Below, one piece after another: positions 26,736 through 34,500 of a stretch of 64,000 nucleotides of DNA (position 1 is its first letter; each line of letters opens with the position of its first letter). The notes beneath the pieces were generated by a model. It made no database searches. It was not told the DNA's origin and saw only the letters and a program-made list of their open reading frames with translations. Location of the stretch: NCBI RefSeq assembly GCF_036373705.1, contig NC_089850.1, positions 20,939,256-21,003,255 of the forward strand, given 5' to 3'. Source of the DNA: Amia ocellicauda. Its lineage: Eukaryota > Chordata > Actinopteri > Amiiformes > Amiidae. A program made the translations under genes and the position numbers.

Positions 26736-28758
26736 TACTGTTCAAAAGTTTGGGGTCACTTAGAAATGTCCTTGTTTTCAAAAGAAAAGAAAATTGTCTG
26801 TCCATTATAACATTAAATTGATCAGAAATACAGTGCAGACATTGTTAATGTTGTAAATGACTATTATAGCTGGAAACGGCTGATTTATAATGGAATATCT
26901 ATATAGGCGTACAGAAGCCCATTATCAGCAACCATCAGTCCTGTACTCCAGTGGAATCAATGGCAAGTGTTATGGACAGACGAATCTAAGTTTGAGGTGT
27001 TCGGATCACAAAGAACATCATTCGTGAGACACAGACAAAATGAAAAGATGCTGGAGGAGTGCTTGATGCCATCTGTCAAGCATGGTGGAGGCAATGTGAT
27101 GGTCTGGGGGTGCTTTGGTGGTGGTAAAGTGGGAGATTTGTACAGGGTAAAAGGGATCTTGAAGAAGGAAGGCCATCACTCCATTTTGCAACGCCATGCC
27201 ATACCCTGTGGACGGCTCTTGATTGGAGCCAATTTCCTCCTACAACAGGACAATGACCCAAAGCACAGCTCCAAACTATGCAAGAACTATTTAGGGAAGA
27301 AGCAGTCAGCTGGTATTCTGTCTATAATGGAGTGGCCAGCAGTCACCGCATCTCAACCCTATTGAGCTGTTGTGGGGGAAGCTTGACCATATGGTACACA
27401 ATTATTATTTCAATTAAAAATCATTATTTCTAATCTTGTCAATGACTATATTTTCTATTCAAACTCATTTCATGTATGTTTTCATGGACAACAAGGACAT
27501 TTCTAAGTGACCCCAAACTTTTGAACGATCAATATATATACACTCACCTAAAGGATTATTAGGAACACCATACTAATACTGTGTTTGACCCCCTTTCACC
27601 TTCAGAACTGCCTTAATTCTATGTGGCATTGATTCAACAAGGTGCTGAAAGCATTCTTTAGAAATGTTGGCCCATATTGATAGGATAGCATCTTGCAGTT
27701 GATGGAGATTTGTGGGATGCACATCCAGGGCACGAAGCTCCCGTTCCACCACATCCCAAAGATGCTCTATTGGGTTGAGATCTGGTGACTGTGGGGGACA
27801 GTTTAGTACAGTGAACTCATTGTCATGTTCAAGAAACCAATTTGAAATGATTCGACCTTTGTGACATGGTGCATTATCCTGCTGGAAGTAGCCATCAGAG
27901 GATGGGTACATGGTGGTCATAAAGGGATGGACATGGTCAGAAACAATGCTCAGGTAGGCCGTGGCATTTAAACGATGCCCAATTGGCACTAAGGGGCCTA
28001 AAGTGTGCCAAGAAAACATCCCCCACACCATTACACCACCACCACCAGCCTGCACAGTGGTAACAAGGCATGATGGATCCATGTTCTCATTCTGTTTACG
28101 CCAAATTCTGACTCTACCATCTGAATGTCTCAACAGAAATCGAGACTCATCAGACCAGGCAACATTTTTCCAGTCTTCAACTGTCCAATTTTGGTGAGCT
28201 TGTGCAAATTGTAGCCTCTTTTTCCTATTTGTAGTGGAGATGAGTGGTACCCAGTGGGGTCTTCTGCTGTTGTAGTCCATCCGCCTCAAGGTTGTACGTG
28301 TTGTGGCTTCACAAATGCTTTGCTGCATACCTCGGTTGTAACGAGTGCTTATTTCAGTCAAAGTTGCTCTTCTATCAGCTTGAATCAGTCGGCCCATTCT
28401 CCTCTGACCTCTAGCATCAACAAGGCATTTTCGCCCACAGGACTGCCGCATACTGGATGTTTTTCCCTTTTCACACCATTCTTTGTAAACCCTAGAAATG
28501 GTTGTGCGTGAAAATCCCAGTAACTGAGCAGATTGTGAAATACTCAGACCGGCCCGTCTGGCACCAACAACCATGCCACGCTCAAAATTGCTTAAATCAC
28601 CTTTCTTTCCCATTCAGACATTCAGTTTGGAGTTCAGGAGATTGTCTTGACCAGGACCACACCCCTAAATGCATTGAAGCAACTGCCATGTGATTGGTTG
28701 GTTAGATAATTGCATTAATGAGAAATTGAACAGGTGTTCCTAATAATCCTTTAGGTGA

Positions 28759-28805
<47 letters not shown>

Positions 28806-29452
28806 ATGTGTATATATGTTATGTGTATATATCATTTGACTATTCTCCATCCTGTCAATATCATGTTCCATTGTGTATGACATTGTTTTTTAAGATTCAA
28901 CTTCCCCACTGAGACCGGTTTGTTTTTGAAGTGTTCTTGTTACGCCAAACTTGTGAGTCACTACAAATTTTCCCAGAACTAAATGAATACCAGCAAGTAA
29001 TTGCATTCTTCCCTAATCAGGAGTTTCATCAGCTTTTCATTCACTCTGTCTCAGCCCGGAGGATTCAGTGTTTTTTCCTGAGTAGTAAGTTAATTCTGCC
29101 TGGTTGAACCACTTTGCTTTTTGCCCTCATCCGGTCAGTAAATTGGGGATTAACTGAGTTAGGTTTACATGGAACACTTATCTGAAAATGGGCAGGTTTC
29201 ACAGAAACGGCTGCAGTGTCTTCTAGTTCTGGTCCACCTCAGCTCCCTCGATTGTAGTCCGACTGCAGCCCTCCAGGACCAGGGCTCCCCCCAGCTGTGA
29301 TTTATTTTCTGTTGCAGGTGAAGATGAGGACGATACTCGAGGACGTGCGGAGACACTTGAACGGCGGTAGCCGTGAACTGGACTTCTCCATCTGTTACAC
29401 CGGAGAGCTGCACGCCGGCATCCTCCTGTCCCCCCACAGCCCCGCGCTCTGA
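3554..29452 (+). CDS. spata7: spata7, 3' portion (spermatogenesis-associated protein 7)
   Basis: SPATA7 is a protein of the photoreceptor connecting cilium/ciliary transition zone; human loss causes Leber congenital amaurosis 3. Supported exons are 3554-3984, 9803-9867, 13294-13371, 13717-13771 and 29318-29452, with a tentative exon at 4453-4493. Diagnostic segments, compared with human from memory, are SGDVLDKH, QPFTPRT, SFLSGYRYYAP, EEELRYLQFLEDVT and KLESVFQRH. Phases agree from 9803 to the TGA at 29450-29452. The N-terminal exons must lie upstream of the window. The intron before the last exon is about 15.5 kb and holds two full-length Tc1 copies, a SINE-like piece and several MITEs. The predicted C-terminus is much shorter than in human. 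Identification is firm; the exon set between 3984 and 9803 is not. Confidence 0.9.
4453..4493 (+). CDS. spata7: spata7 tentative short exon
   Basis: A CTCCGCAG acceptor and a CAG/GTTGGT donor bracket 41 nt that continue the previous phase and read TSRDTEEQAAPQT, loosely like the human segment around AETQTELS. The exon ends in phase 1, but the next supported exon (9803) needs phase 0. Either the acceptor is at 4441 (exon 4442-4493, a different frame that does fit phase 0) or one exon between 4493 and 9803 was missed. Confidence 0.45.
4968..5902. mobile_element. Non-coding Tc1-like element with long imperfect inverted ends (935 bp)
   Basis: The left end CACTACTGGTCAAAAGTTTT and the complement of the right end (CAGTACCAGGAAAAAGTTTT) stay alignable for about 60 bp, including CCAGTTTT-ATTGAAAT. 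TA flanks both sides. No convincing transposase frame remains. The first 430 bp match the sequence at 11954-12415. Confidence 0.8.
6301..6900 (-). repeat. L2-type LINE 3' tail, interrupted by a MITE
   Basis: The sequences 6301-6502 and 6825-6900 align to the tail of the L2 element at 50520-50770 (TTTATTTATATGGC-type end, AAGCACAAAG, TTGCACAATC, ACATACATTTGGAAATGCAA). The 322 bp between them are a separate insertion. Confidence 0.8.
6503..6824. mobile_element. hAT-like MITE with 8-bp target duplication (322 bp)
   Basis: Terminal inverted repeats start CAGTGGTTTCAAACCTGT and, on the other strand, CAGTGGGTCTCAAACCTGT, and stay similar for about 80 bp. Flanks are TAGTAGAT and CAGTAGAT. The related L2 tail near 50684 shows the uninterrupted site GCAGTAGATAAA, which confirms the insertion and its target sequence. 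It has no coding capacity. Confidence 0.88.
7912..8454 (-). mobile_element. Non-LTR retrotransposon reverse-transcriptase fragment
   Basis: The minus strand reads IPEVIPEEAGYAIKKMKNGK, then APGDGGDPK, then in a shifted frame LRFADDIVIFAKTPEDLQ and LKMNLSKTKV. KNGKAPG and FADD are core reverse-transcriptase motifs. The frame is broken. The clade (RTE-like?) cannot be fixed from this fragment. A Tc1 insertion lies 32 bp beyond. Confidence 0.8.
8487..9707 (+). mobile_element. Tc1/mariner element, copy 1 (1,221 bp)
   Basis: Inverted ends CACTCACCTAAAGGATTATT and its complement (ends 9707) are flanked by TA at 8485-8486 and 9708-9709. It is almost identical to the copies at 16047 and 27541. It carries one transposase gene, broken by a premature stop. 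It lies in a spata7 intron, just beside a LINE fragment. Confidence 0.95.
8635..9603 (+). pseudogene. Tc1 transposase, copy 1, premature stop
   Basis: The frame encodes 322 residues. The other two copies have 346, because CAG became TAG at 9601-9603 and removes the last 24 residues. The N-terminal paired-type helix-turn-helix and the catalytic WSDESRF, QQDNAPCH and NPIEHLWD motifs are intact. Copy-specific changes include VQAAGGG (others VQAGGGG) and SSDSY (others SSDGY). Whether the shortened protein still works is unknown. Confidence 0.85.
9803..9867 (+). CDS. spata7: spata7 exon (TSTDLYEELPA)
   Basis: A TTTCCAG acceptor ends at 9802 and an AAG/GTATTT donor starts at 9868. The exon reads GKEAKLFRSHTSTDLYEELPA plus two bases, and it joins in phase to the 13294 exon to give LPAREEELRYLQF. 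That corresponds to the human stretch STRKIYSDEEELLYL. It lies 95 bp downstream of a Tc1 insertion. Confidence 0.8.
11183..11935 (-). mobile_element. Internally deleted Tc1 element, end-truncated
   Basis: The minus strand reads a Tc1 transposase fragment ([33 protein letters not shown]) and jumps directly to [19 protein letters not shown] in another frame. The part with the second catalytic Asp is missing. The junction lies near 11325-11335. The same junction occurs at 55300-55312 in another copy. The end at 11183 is truncated and lacks the inverted repeat; the other end (11921-11935) keeps a degraded one. Confidence 0.85.
11954..12415. mobile_element. Truncated second copy of the 4968-5902 element
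   Basis: It begins CACTACTGGTCAAAAGTTTT and follows the 4968 copy through CTCTGAAATTAAAGCATAG, GGTGGGGGGATACTTGGTC-like and AGACAGTCTACT stretches to about 12415, where similarity stops. The right inverted end is missing. It lies 18 bp from the deleted Tc1 at 11183-11935. Confidence 0.8.
12555..12598. repeat. (AT)22 microsatellite
   Basis: A pure AT run, followed by shorter AT runs to about 12730. Confidence 0.95.
13294..13371 (+). CDS. spata7: spata7 exon (EEELRYLQFLEDVT)
   Basis: A TTTTTGCAG acceptor precedes it and a GTAAGA donor follows at 13372. It encodes REEELRYLQFLEDVTTDIL and then LNGFYSN, the most conserved helix of SPATA7 (human EEELLYLSFIEDVT). It starts by completing a codon with one base and ends in phase 2, matching both neighbours. 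Confidence 0.92.
13717..13771 (+). CDS. spata7: spata7 exon (KLESVFQRHMTSR)
   Basis: The acceptor is CTCTAAG at 13716 and the donor is GTTAGT at 13772. It encodes KKLESVFQRHMTSRCDLSE, which aligns without a gap to human FLERLFERHIKQNKHLEE. It ends in phase 0, as the exon at 29318 requires. Confidence 0.9.
13772..16028 (+). other. Start of the 15.5-kb last spata7 intron
   Basis: AT-rich DNA with poly-T runs (15750). No gene or clear repeat seen apart from the adjoining Tc1 copy 2. Confidence 0.5.
16029..16046. repeat. (TA)n tract left of Tc1 copy 2
   Basis: Nine TA units; the tract resumes after the element at 17267. Confidence 0.9.
16047..17266 (+). mobile_element. Tc1/mariner element, copy 2 (1,220 bp)
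   Basis: Same ends as copy 1. It is inserted in a TA microsatellite that remains on both sides (16029-16046 and 17267-17298). The transposase frame is open throughout. It is in the long last intron of spata7, same orientation as the gene. Confidence 0.95.
16194..17234 (+). CDS. Tc1 transposase, copy 2, intact frame (346 aa)
   Basis: A DDE transposase that cuts and pastes the element by binding its inverted ends. The N-terminal half has two helix-turn-helix units (SISQSAQLLGFSHTTISRVY and a second near residues 70-110). Catalytic residues are D in WSDESRF, D in QQDNAPCH and E in NPIEHLWD. By my count 36 residues separate the second D and the E, rather than the usual 34. Odd changes against the other copies are IWLKQ for IWRKQ and YSQQD for YFQQD, the latter next to the catalytic Asp. 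The frame is open, but activity is uncertain. Confidence 0.9.
   Translation: MGKKGDLSNFERGMVVGARRAGLSISQSAQLLGFSHTTISRVYKEWCEKGKTSSMRQSCGRKCLVDARGQRRMGRLIQADRRATLTEITTRYNRGMQQSICEATTRTTLRRMGYNSRRPHRVPLISTTNRKKRLQFAQAHQNWTVEDWKNVAWSDESRFLLRHSDGRVRIWLKQNENMDPSCLVTTVQAGGGGVMVWGMFSWHTLGPLVPIGHRLNATAYLSIVSDHVHPFMTTMYPSSDGYSQQDNAPCHKGRIISNWFLEHDNEFTVLNWPPQSPDLNPIEHLWDVVERELRALDVHPTNLHQLQDAILSIWANISKECFQHLVESMPRRIKAVLKAKGGQTQY
17267..17298. repeat. (TA)16 tract right of Tc1 copy 2
   Basis: Pure TA run directly abutting the element end. Confidence 0.95.
17693..18200. mobile_element. Palindromic MITE
   Basis: The left end CCAGCTCTGGTTTTTGAGG and the right end, read on the other strand (CCCAGTCCTGCTCCTGAGG), are imperfect inverted repeats. 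AATTAAG and CTAATTAG-type AT-rich blocks lie inside. It has the general plan of the element at 6503 but a different sequence. Confidence 0.55.
18454..19718. mobile_element. Harbinger-like element with inverted ends, non-coding
   Basis: The left end GGGGCCAGTTGCACAAAAGG mirrors the right end (complement GGGGCCGCTTGCACTAAAAA), each followed by GGTCTTA-type and AAGTCTTAG/CTTAGACTT stretches. A second GCCTGTTGCACAAAA lies at about 18537. No transposase frame was found. No clear target duplication. Confidence 0.6.
20519..20590 (-). repeat. 5S rRNA-related segment (SINE3-like or 5S pseudogene)
   Basis: On the minus strand, GGTCTCAGGAGCTAAGCAGG followed by GCTGGGCC corresponds to 5S rRNA GATCTCGGAAGCTAAGCAGG and GTCGGGCC, which covers the internal promoter. 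Upstream bases also fit 5S loosely for about 20 nt. Similarity fades downstream, so it is not a working 5S gene. A 5S-derived SINE is the likely source. Confidence 0.6.
20591..22303 (+). other. spata7 intron, nothing recognised
   Basis: Unique-looking AT-rich DNA. The longest open frame (21590-21946) has no recognisable domain and is judged chance. Confidence 0.5.
22304..23122 (+). mobile_element. Tc1 relic of a fourth family (819 bp)
   Basis: Imperfect inverted ends begin CAGTGCC and share AGTATTCA before a C-rich run. TA is on both sides (22302-22303 and 23123-23124). The inside retains only a decayed transposase C-terminus: a PIENL-like remnant near 22770, then LTELEQFCQEEWVNFAQSRC and LLETYPQKTVIAAKGG. 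Stops and gaps show it is dead. Confidence 0.8.
23123..26664 (+). other. spata7 intron, nothing recognised
   Basis: No transposon ends, splice-flanked conserved frames or RNA genes were seen. A T/A-rich block with AATAAATAA strings lies at 25195-25230. Confidence 0.5.
26665..26734. repeat. Compound (TA)24(CA)11 microsatellite
   Basis: TA from 26665 to 26712 switches to CA up to 26734 and abuts the Tc1 relic. Confidence 0.95.
26735..27531 (+). mobile_element. Tc1 relic of a third family, 5' half deleted
   Basis: Inverted ends share GTTCAAAAGTTTGGGGTCAC followed by TTAGAAATGTCCTTGTT. The left end follows a TA/CA microsatellite and the right end runs into a TA tract. Inside is only the C-terminal half of a transposase, so part of the 5' half is lost. 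Confidence 0.85.
26967..27365 (+). pseudogene. Tc1 transposase fragment, frameshifted
   Basis: The frame reads WTDESKFEVFG, VKHGGGNVMVWGCF and QQDNDPKHSSKLC, all typical Tc1 blocks with the first two catalytic Asp residues. It then shifts frame: the expected PDLNPIELLW is readable in another frame from about 27340. The DNA-binding N-terminus is absent. Confidence 0.85.
27541..28761 (-). mobile_element. Tc1/mariner element, copy 3 (1,221 bp)
   Basis: Same family as copies 1 and 2, inverted relative to spata7. It is flanked by TA repeats on both sides (27532-27540 and 28762-28802). It starts about 10 bp from the end of a different Tc1 relic (26735-27531), so two unrelated Tc1 insertions abut within one simple-repeat tract. 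Confidence 0.95.
27573..28613 (-). CDS. Tc1 transposase, copy 3, intact frame (346 aa)
   Basis: Full-length frame with all three catalytic residues ([23 protein letters not shown]). Private changes are GFSRTTIS, TEISTRY, MDYNSRRPHW, LNCPPQSPDL (Trp to Cys close to the third catalytic residue) and MPHRIK. These differ from the private changes of copies 1 and 2, so each copy has diverged by itself from a shared recent source. Confidence 0.9.
   Translation of the reverse strand: MGKKGDLSNFERGMVVGARRAGLSISQSAQLLGFSRTTISRVYKEWCEKGKTSSMRQSCGRKCLVDARGQRRMGRLIQADRRATLTEISTRYNRGMQQSICEATTRTTLRRMDYNSRRPHWVPLISTTNRKKRLQFAQAHQNWTVEDWKNVAWSDESRFLLRHSDGRVRIWRKQNENMDPSCLVTTVQAGGGGVMVWGMFSWHTLGPLVPIGHRLNATAYLSIVSDHVHPFMTTMYPSSDGYFQQDNAPCHKGRIISNWFLEHDNEFTVLNCPPQSPDLNPIEHLWDVVERELRALDVHPTNLHQLQDAILSIWANISKECFQHLVESMPHRIKAVLKVKGGQTQY
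28762..28802. repeat. (TA)n tract right of Tc1 copy 3
   Basis: About 20 TA units, followed by two TATGTTATGTGTATA-like units. Confidence 0.95.
29318..29452 (+). CDS. spata7: spata7 last coding exon
   Basis: A TTTTCTGTTGCAG acceptor leads into VKMRTILEDVRRHLNGG, equivalent to human EKMRHLLHVLKVDLG, followed by about 27 residues with no recognised match and a TGA at 29450-29452. Human SPATA7 continues for roughly 160 residues past this point. The fish protein is therefore either naturally shorter or spliced onward from a donor I could not identify. AATAAA at 29952 is a plausible polyadenylation signal. Confidence 0.8.
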   Translation: MKMRTILEDVRRHLNGGSRELDFSICYTGELHAGILLSPHSPAL

Positions 29453-29951
29453 AACACCCTAAGGGAGCCAAAGCCACGAGCCCAGCCCCGCAACTGGTGT
29501 CATTTAGCGTTTATTCCAGTGAATACAAACCCAACACTGCAAAATATGCATTTATATAGATAAACTCAGACAGCATTCAGGTTTGGGGCAGAACAAGACA
29601 ATCTGGGTGGTAAATTACCAATTAGGTAAGGAAATGATTCAATTTTTTTCCAAAGAATTTAAGTTTTCAGCAGAGGAGGGAAAACTAATTGTCCTACTGT
29701 TGTCTCCAGTTGTGTAATTGCAGTGATTTTTGCACAGGAGCTGGTAATTTGTGTGGCCAATAGGATGGTGCATCAGTGATGAATCCATGCATCATGAGTA
29801 AGTGTTTATGTATTCATTAACAACTGATCAATGGGAGACACTGCATCCTGAAACGTCGCTCCTCAAGCAAACGTCACACAAGGAAGTCGAAAATGCATGT
29901 AAAGTCCGTATGCTATTCTGCAATGTTTGCCCAAGGAAACTATAAAAGCAA

Positions 29952-29957
29952 AATAAA
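29952..29957 (+). terminator. Possible spata7 polyadenylation signal
   Basis: AATAAA lies 500 nt after the spata7 stop codon. Further AATAAA copies occur near 30178 and 30192. Which one is used cannot be told from sequence. Confidence 0.4.
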
Positions 29958-31561
29958 CCAATTTGCATTACATGAAATATTCAGAGTGCCACGAAGCCTC
30001 CTGCAAAGTCTTCTGTTCTGAAAATGCTTTGAGGCGTGGGGCGCTGCGGAGAGGATTTACCCGGCGCTTAAACAACTCACAGCATTTGCATCATTTCCTG
30101 TTATGTTAATAACAGTGCTGCACAGGTTAATTGATTAAATTGAAATGCTTTACACTTTGTAAGGGGTCTGCCAAATGAATAAATTGTCAGGAATAAAATT
30201 ATTAGCACAGTTGGTCTCCGACTGTTGTGTTTGTATTCAGAAAAACCTGTCTTGGTATTCATGGAAATCTTCAAATTTCAACCCCATTTCACAGCCCAGA
30301 GAATTCAAATTGAAATGTAAAAAACGTTGCTGGCTGTAATTTATGGGTATGTCTTTGCTAACCTCCTTACTTGGCTCAAATGAGGAATGGTGAACGCAAT
30401 CAATGTTCTAAGAGAAACTTGTGAAATTAAAAAGTAGAATATTTTGAACAGGAAGAAAAAAAAAAAAGCCAAATTGAGGGAGAATTGACACCGCAGCAAC
30501 TGAGAACTCCAACTGGAATGGAAACAAAGTCTCCAGTCCCCCGGCTCCTGCAGACCTGTTAGAGCATCTAGGTTTGCCTCCAACACAACAGAGAAACAAC
30601 AACTCGTTTCAAAAGGAATGATCAAAGCGCTTGTGTCCGTCAGCATTTTTTTTTTTCTCCTCCACGAAACAGATCTTCCGGGCTTTAAAAATGAAGTATT
30701 CTCATTAAATTCACCTGGAAATGCAGTTATTGATTGTGGTTGCTCAGCAGTGCTTGGAATTGCGATGTCTGTAGACTGCGGGTAAAAGAAAAAAAAAAAA
30801 AAAAACTTGCATTGATTGCATATGTGGAGATATGTGGTTTCTACTTATATTTATAACTCAATTAAAAGCAACCGTCTCATCAGCACTTTCAGCTGTAGAT
30901 ACATACTTTAGTCAATTGATATTGGGCTATTATAAACTACACAGCATCATGGGTCTCTCAGTAGTTTGGTACTAGTAACTTCTTCAGAAGCTATATATAC
31001 ACACATGTATAAAAGATTATCTTTTTAGATAAAATACTTAAAATGATCTCAAAATCATGCTTAAACAATAGCACCTGCCCGTTGTAGATCTGAGACTGGG
31101 AGCTGGATACATTCAGTTTATGCTTCTAACACTGGAGGTTGGTTTAGATTGTTTTACATATAAAAAAAGACAATATATTTTAGTTTTTTTTTTGTTTTTT
31201 TGTTTTTTACTGAGAGTGCAACAAATGCACATATTTATCAGCGCAAACGCATCACAAGAATGCTTCGAAATTAAACATTAGCATTAGAAAAACGAACTAG
31301 ACTTGAAATGTCAGGTGGTAGAGCAGTAATGACAGGGACAGCTTTGTAGTGAATCAGTTCAATACCTGTTGCCTATAAAGAAAATGTCCATCTGCATTTA
31401 AAATACAAAAACATAAAAACGACATTGCAACTTAAATGCTTAGAAAAAATAAAATGTCCATTGTCTATATATACAAATAAAAGCAGGAAAATACTGCAGG
31501 TAGAAAATGAAGTATTGCTGTCTTTGAGCACGTGACTATATACACCTGGAGTTTTCTGGTG
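29953..31561. other. Convergent 3' ends of spata7 and cenpf
   Basis: It contains A- and T-runs (30460, 30640, 30786, 31190) but no gene. On the cenpf strand the only AATAAA I found is at 29515-29510, inside the spata7 3' UTR. Confidence 0.5.
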
Positions 31562-34500
31562 TCACTGTACTTGGCAGTTCTCGTCTTGAAGTGGCGCCGG
31601 CGCCACCAGCTGCCGGCGGCGCTCTCTCTGCTCTGGAGACTTCCTGGTGCTCAGGGACCTCCTGCTCCTCTTCCCCTCGGCGCCACTGATCGGGCTGTCG
31701 AACCCCTGGGCTTTGGGACTGTTGGTAATGGTGGAGAGCGTTCCTGGAGTGAGCGCTGCCCTGTCGGCTACCTGCAGCACAAAACGAAGGAGAGAAATAA
31801 GTAACGGTGTCAGTTGTGATGCTGCACTTCCACATGGAGCACTTCAGCTCACGAAAAGCCCACGCACTCCAGGGTCAGTAACAGCTCATTTTCCCTGACC
31901 CGATTTAACACAAGCACTATCACATACAAAAGAGGTTCGTAGGTGTGGACGTGGGGATGCGATGCGCACTGAAAATATACTCCTCGGTTCAACTGCATCA
32001 CATCTCCCGTGCTGCGCTTTGCCAGGAAAGCATCTTGGTGGAAAATTGCATTTCATACAAAAGGGGAAAGTCAATTTGCCCTCATCAGACTTGGTGACAC
32101 AGGTTGAAGTGACAAGTCCTGTGAAAGTCATGGCGCATCTGAACTGACAGGCGCCCCTGGGCTCAGCTACACAATCACTGCTTTCTTCAGAGTAAACGCT
32201 TTGCATCGAGGTCGCAATCGAGCACTCACTGCAGGACATTGTTTGCTAAATAGAGCAACTTTTCTGTAGCCAAGATTGACAGACACAGAAAAAGTGTCAA
32301 AACTTGTGCAGATACCTTACATGAACACCCTGCGTTCTGCAGTATGTGAAAACAAAAACAGGCGATGTCTGTAAATGTTCAATTAAAACCCTTTTCCCAG
32401 ATGCCCTTACCGCGGTGTGCTTGGCGCTCTGTGTGGAGTGTTTGCCAGCGTATCCCGGGGTCTCGGGCTGGGCCAGCGGGGAGCGCTTGGCGGCGAGGCG
32501 AGGGCTGCACCTCTGTACGGTGGTCCTGCGCAGGATGAAGGGGCTGAGCTCTCCAGAGGGGATGTCAGCGAACCCTGAGGAGAGAGGCCAAGAGATATTA
32601 ATGTGGAGGAACAGGTTTATGACATCGGTCAACAGTGCCAAGTCAGGCAGCTTCGTCTCGGTGTGCTAGAAGGAGAGGCACGGGGGGGCGACTTCTCTTT
32701 AAAACGTCACGCCGATGTTGGTCTCTGCAATTAGGAGGTCACCAAATGACTGGAACATACAATAATTATCTGAAAGCCCTGAAGTGGTCAAAGAAAGTCT
32801 GCCAGTGAACAGCCTCCGTGGTGAGTGTGGGAGTGCTGGACAAATTCCCAGTGGAAGGTCATTGTTAACCGTGTACTTTCTGCTGCAATTAACCCCTTTC
32901 CATTGTGCTGCTTTGGTCAGCAGCGGAAAATCTTTAGCTCCATTCATATCAAATGCTTTTTTCCTGTTGCCCCCTATTCACACTGGCTTTGAATGCCGGG
33001 AAATTGCAGGCAAGGATGCATTCACACAGAAAACATGCTGCCGGCAAGAGCGCTGTGGCCATGGGAAGGAGACGCTACAGAAGCCCGTGGGTTCGGCAAA
33101 GGAGACACGGACCCATATTCTGGATGTGTTTGTACAAGTTTGATTATTTCCCGTTTTGCCAGTTTCCTTGTGTTCCATTGTGTTTACTGGGCTATTGGTT
33201 CTAACCAGGGTGCCGGTTCGGTTCGGAATCACTACCAAGAACTAGTCAGGAGGGAAAGGCAAACGATACGTCAGTCTTGGTGCATTTCGCACTATGAACA
33301 GGTCATCAGTTGCATGGTTGTGTGTTTTTGCGGTGTGGTCACTGGACCAGCAATCACAGATCATTTAAACCAGTGAACCCAGTACGAGACTCGGCTCTCG
33401 GTTCATGTTGGCGTGAGGAGAGGCATTGTGTGGGACTTGACACACTGCAGCAAAGTTAAACTAAATGAGAAAAAAGCATGACATTACATTGTGTGTATAT
33501 CTATATCTTCCAAAAGTTTGGGTTTGCAGATCTGTGATTGATTAATTGCTCAGAACAACTTATTTTATTTTTCATATTTTAAGCCAGGGGGGGAGGGTGT
33601 TGGGGGGTGCTGACGGTGTTCGGTTCAATTGGAAAACTTGAATGTGACACTGGAGGGTCTCGGTTCTTTCAAAAAGAAAACAAAATCCAACATTTCACCC
33701 AAAAGCTTGTAAAGTACCAGTTAAGATAACGTGCATTTGTAATTGTTCATTTACTTATTGTTAACGGTAACATCAGTAATCTGACACAATTAGATATTGA
33801 GCAATTCATCAAGGGTGTTACAAGGGTATATCTATTTTTTTTCTAAATGTAATGCAAATTAAAGTTAATACACCAGAGGCAGTTCTTTAACTTTGCACCT
33901 CTCTCCAGTTTCCCCTAACTTACTCAGCTGCTGCTTTAGCCTTAATCCTTAGCAAACAGGGTACACAATGTGTTTTTATGAAACCTGTGCACCAGTATGC
34001 ACCCACCCACCCGCCCACCCACCCATTCATCCATCCATCCCTTCCTTACCTTTCTTCACCAGCTCAGGCAACCCCTCAGGTTTGAACTCCTCCTCTCCTG
34101 CCCCTTCAGAGCGGCGGACGGCTAGGGGAGTCTTGCTCCCGGTTCGCAGCCTCTTGCTGGAACTCTGATCTGTGCCATCAGCCTGCATCTCAGCCAGGCC
34201 GCCTCCCTCCTCAGGCCCGGCAGCTCTCTGCCTCTTCCCCGCAGGTCGGGACTGACCACCTGACACTGCTCTCTCCGCCGCAGAGGACTCCGGGCTACCC
34301 GATTGGTTGGCTTTGGGGGGCATGGTCTGGCTGGTCAGCACGGCCAGCTGACTCCTCAGGTTGTCGTTGGCCTCCTCCAGCTTGTGCAGGCTGATCATCA
34401 GGCTACAGTACTTGTCCATGCTGTCCTCTGCCTCTCTTGTCTTGTCCTCCAGGGCCTGTGTGAGCTCTTGGATCTCCATGCTGAGGTACTCTACATTGCC

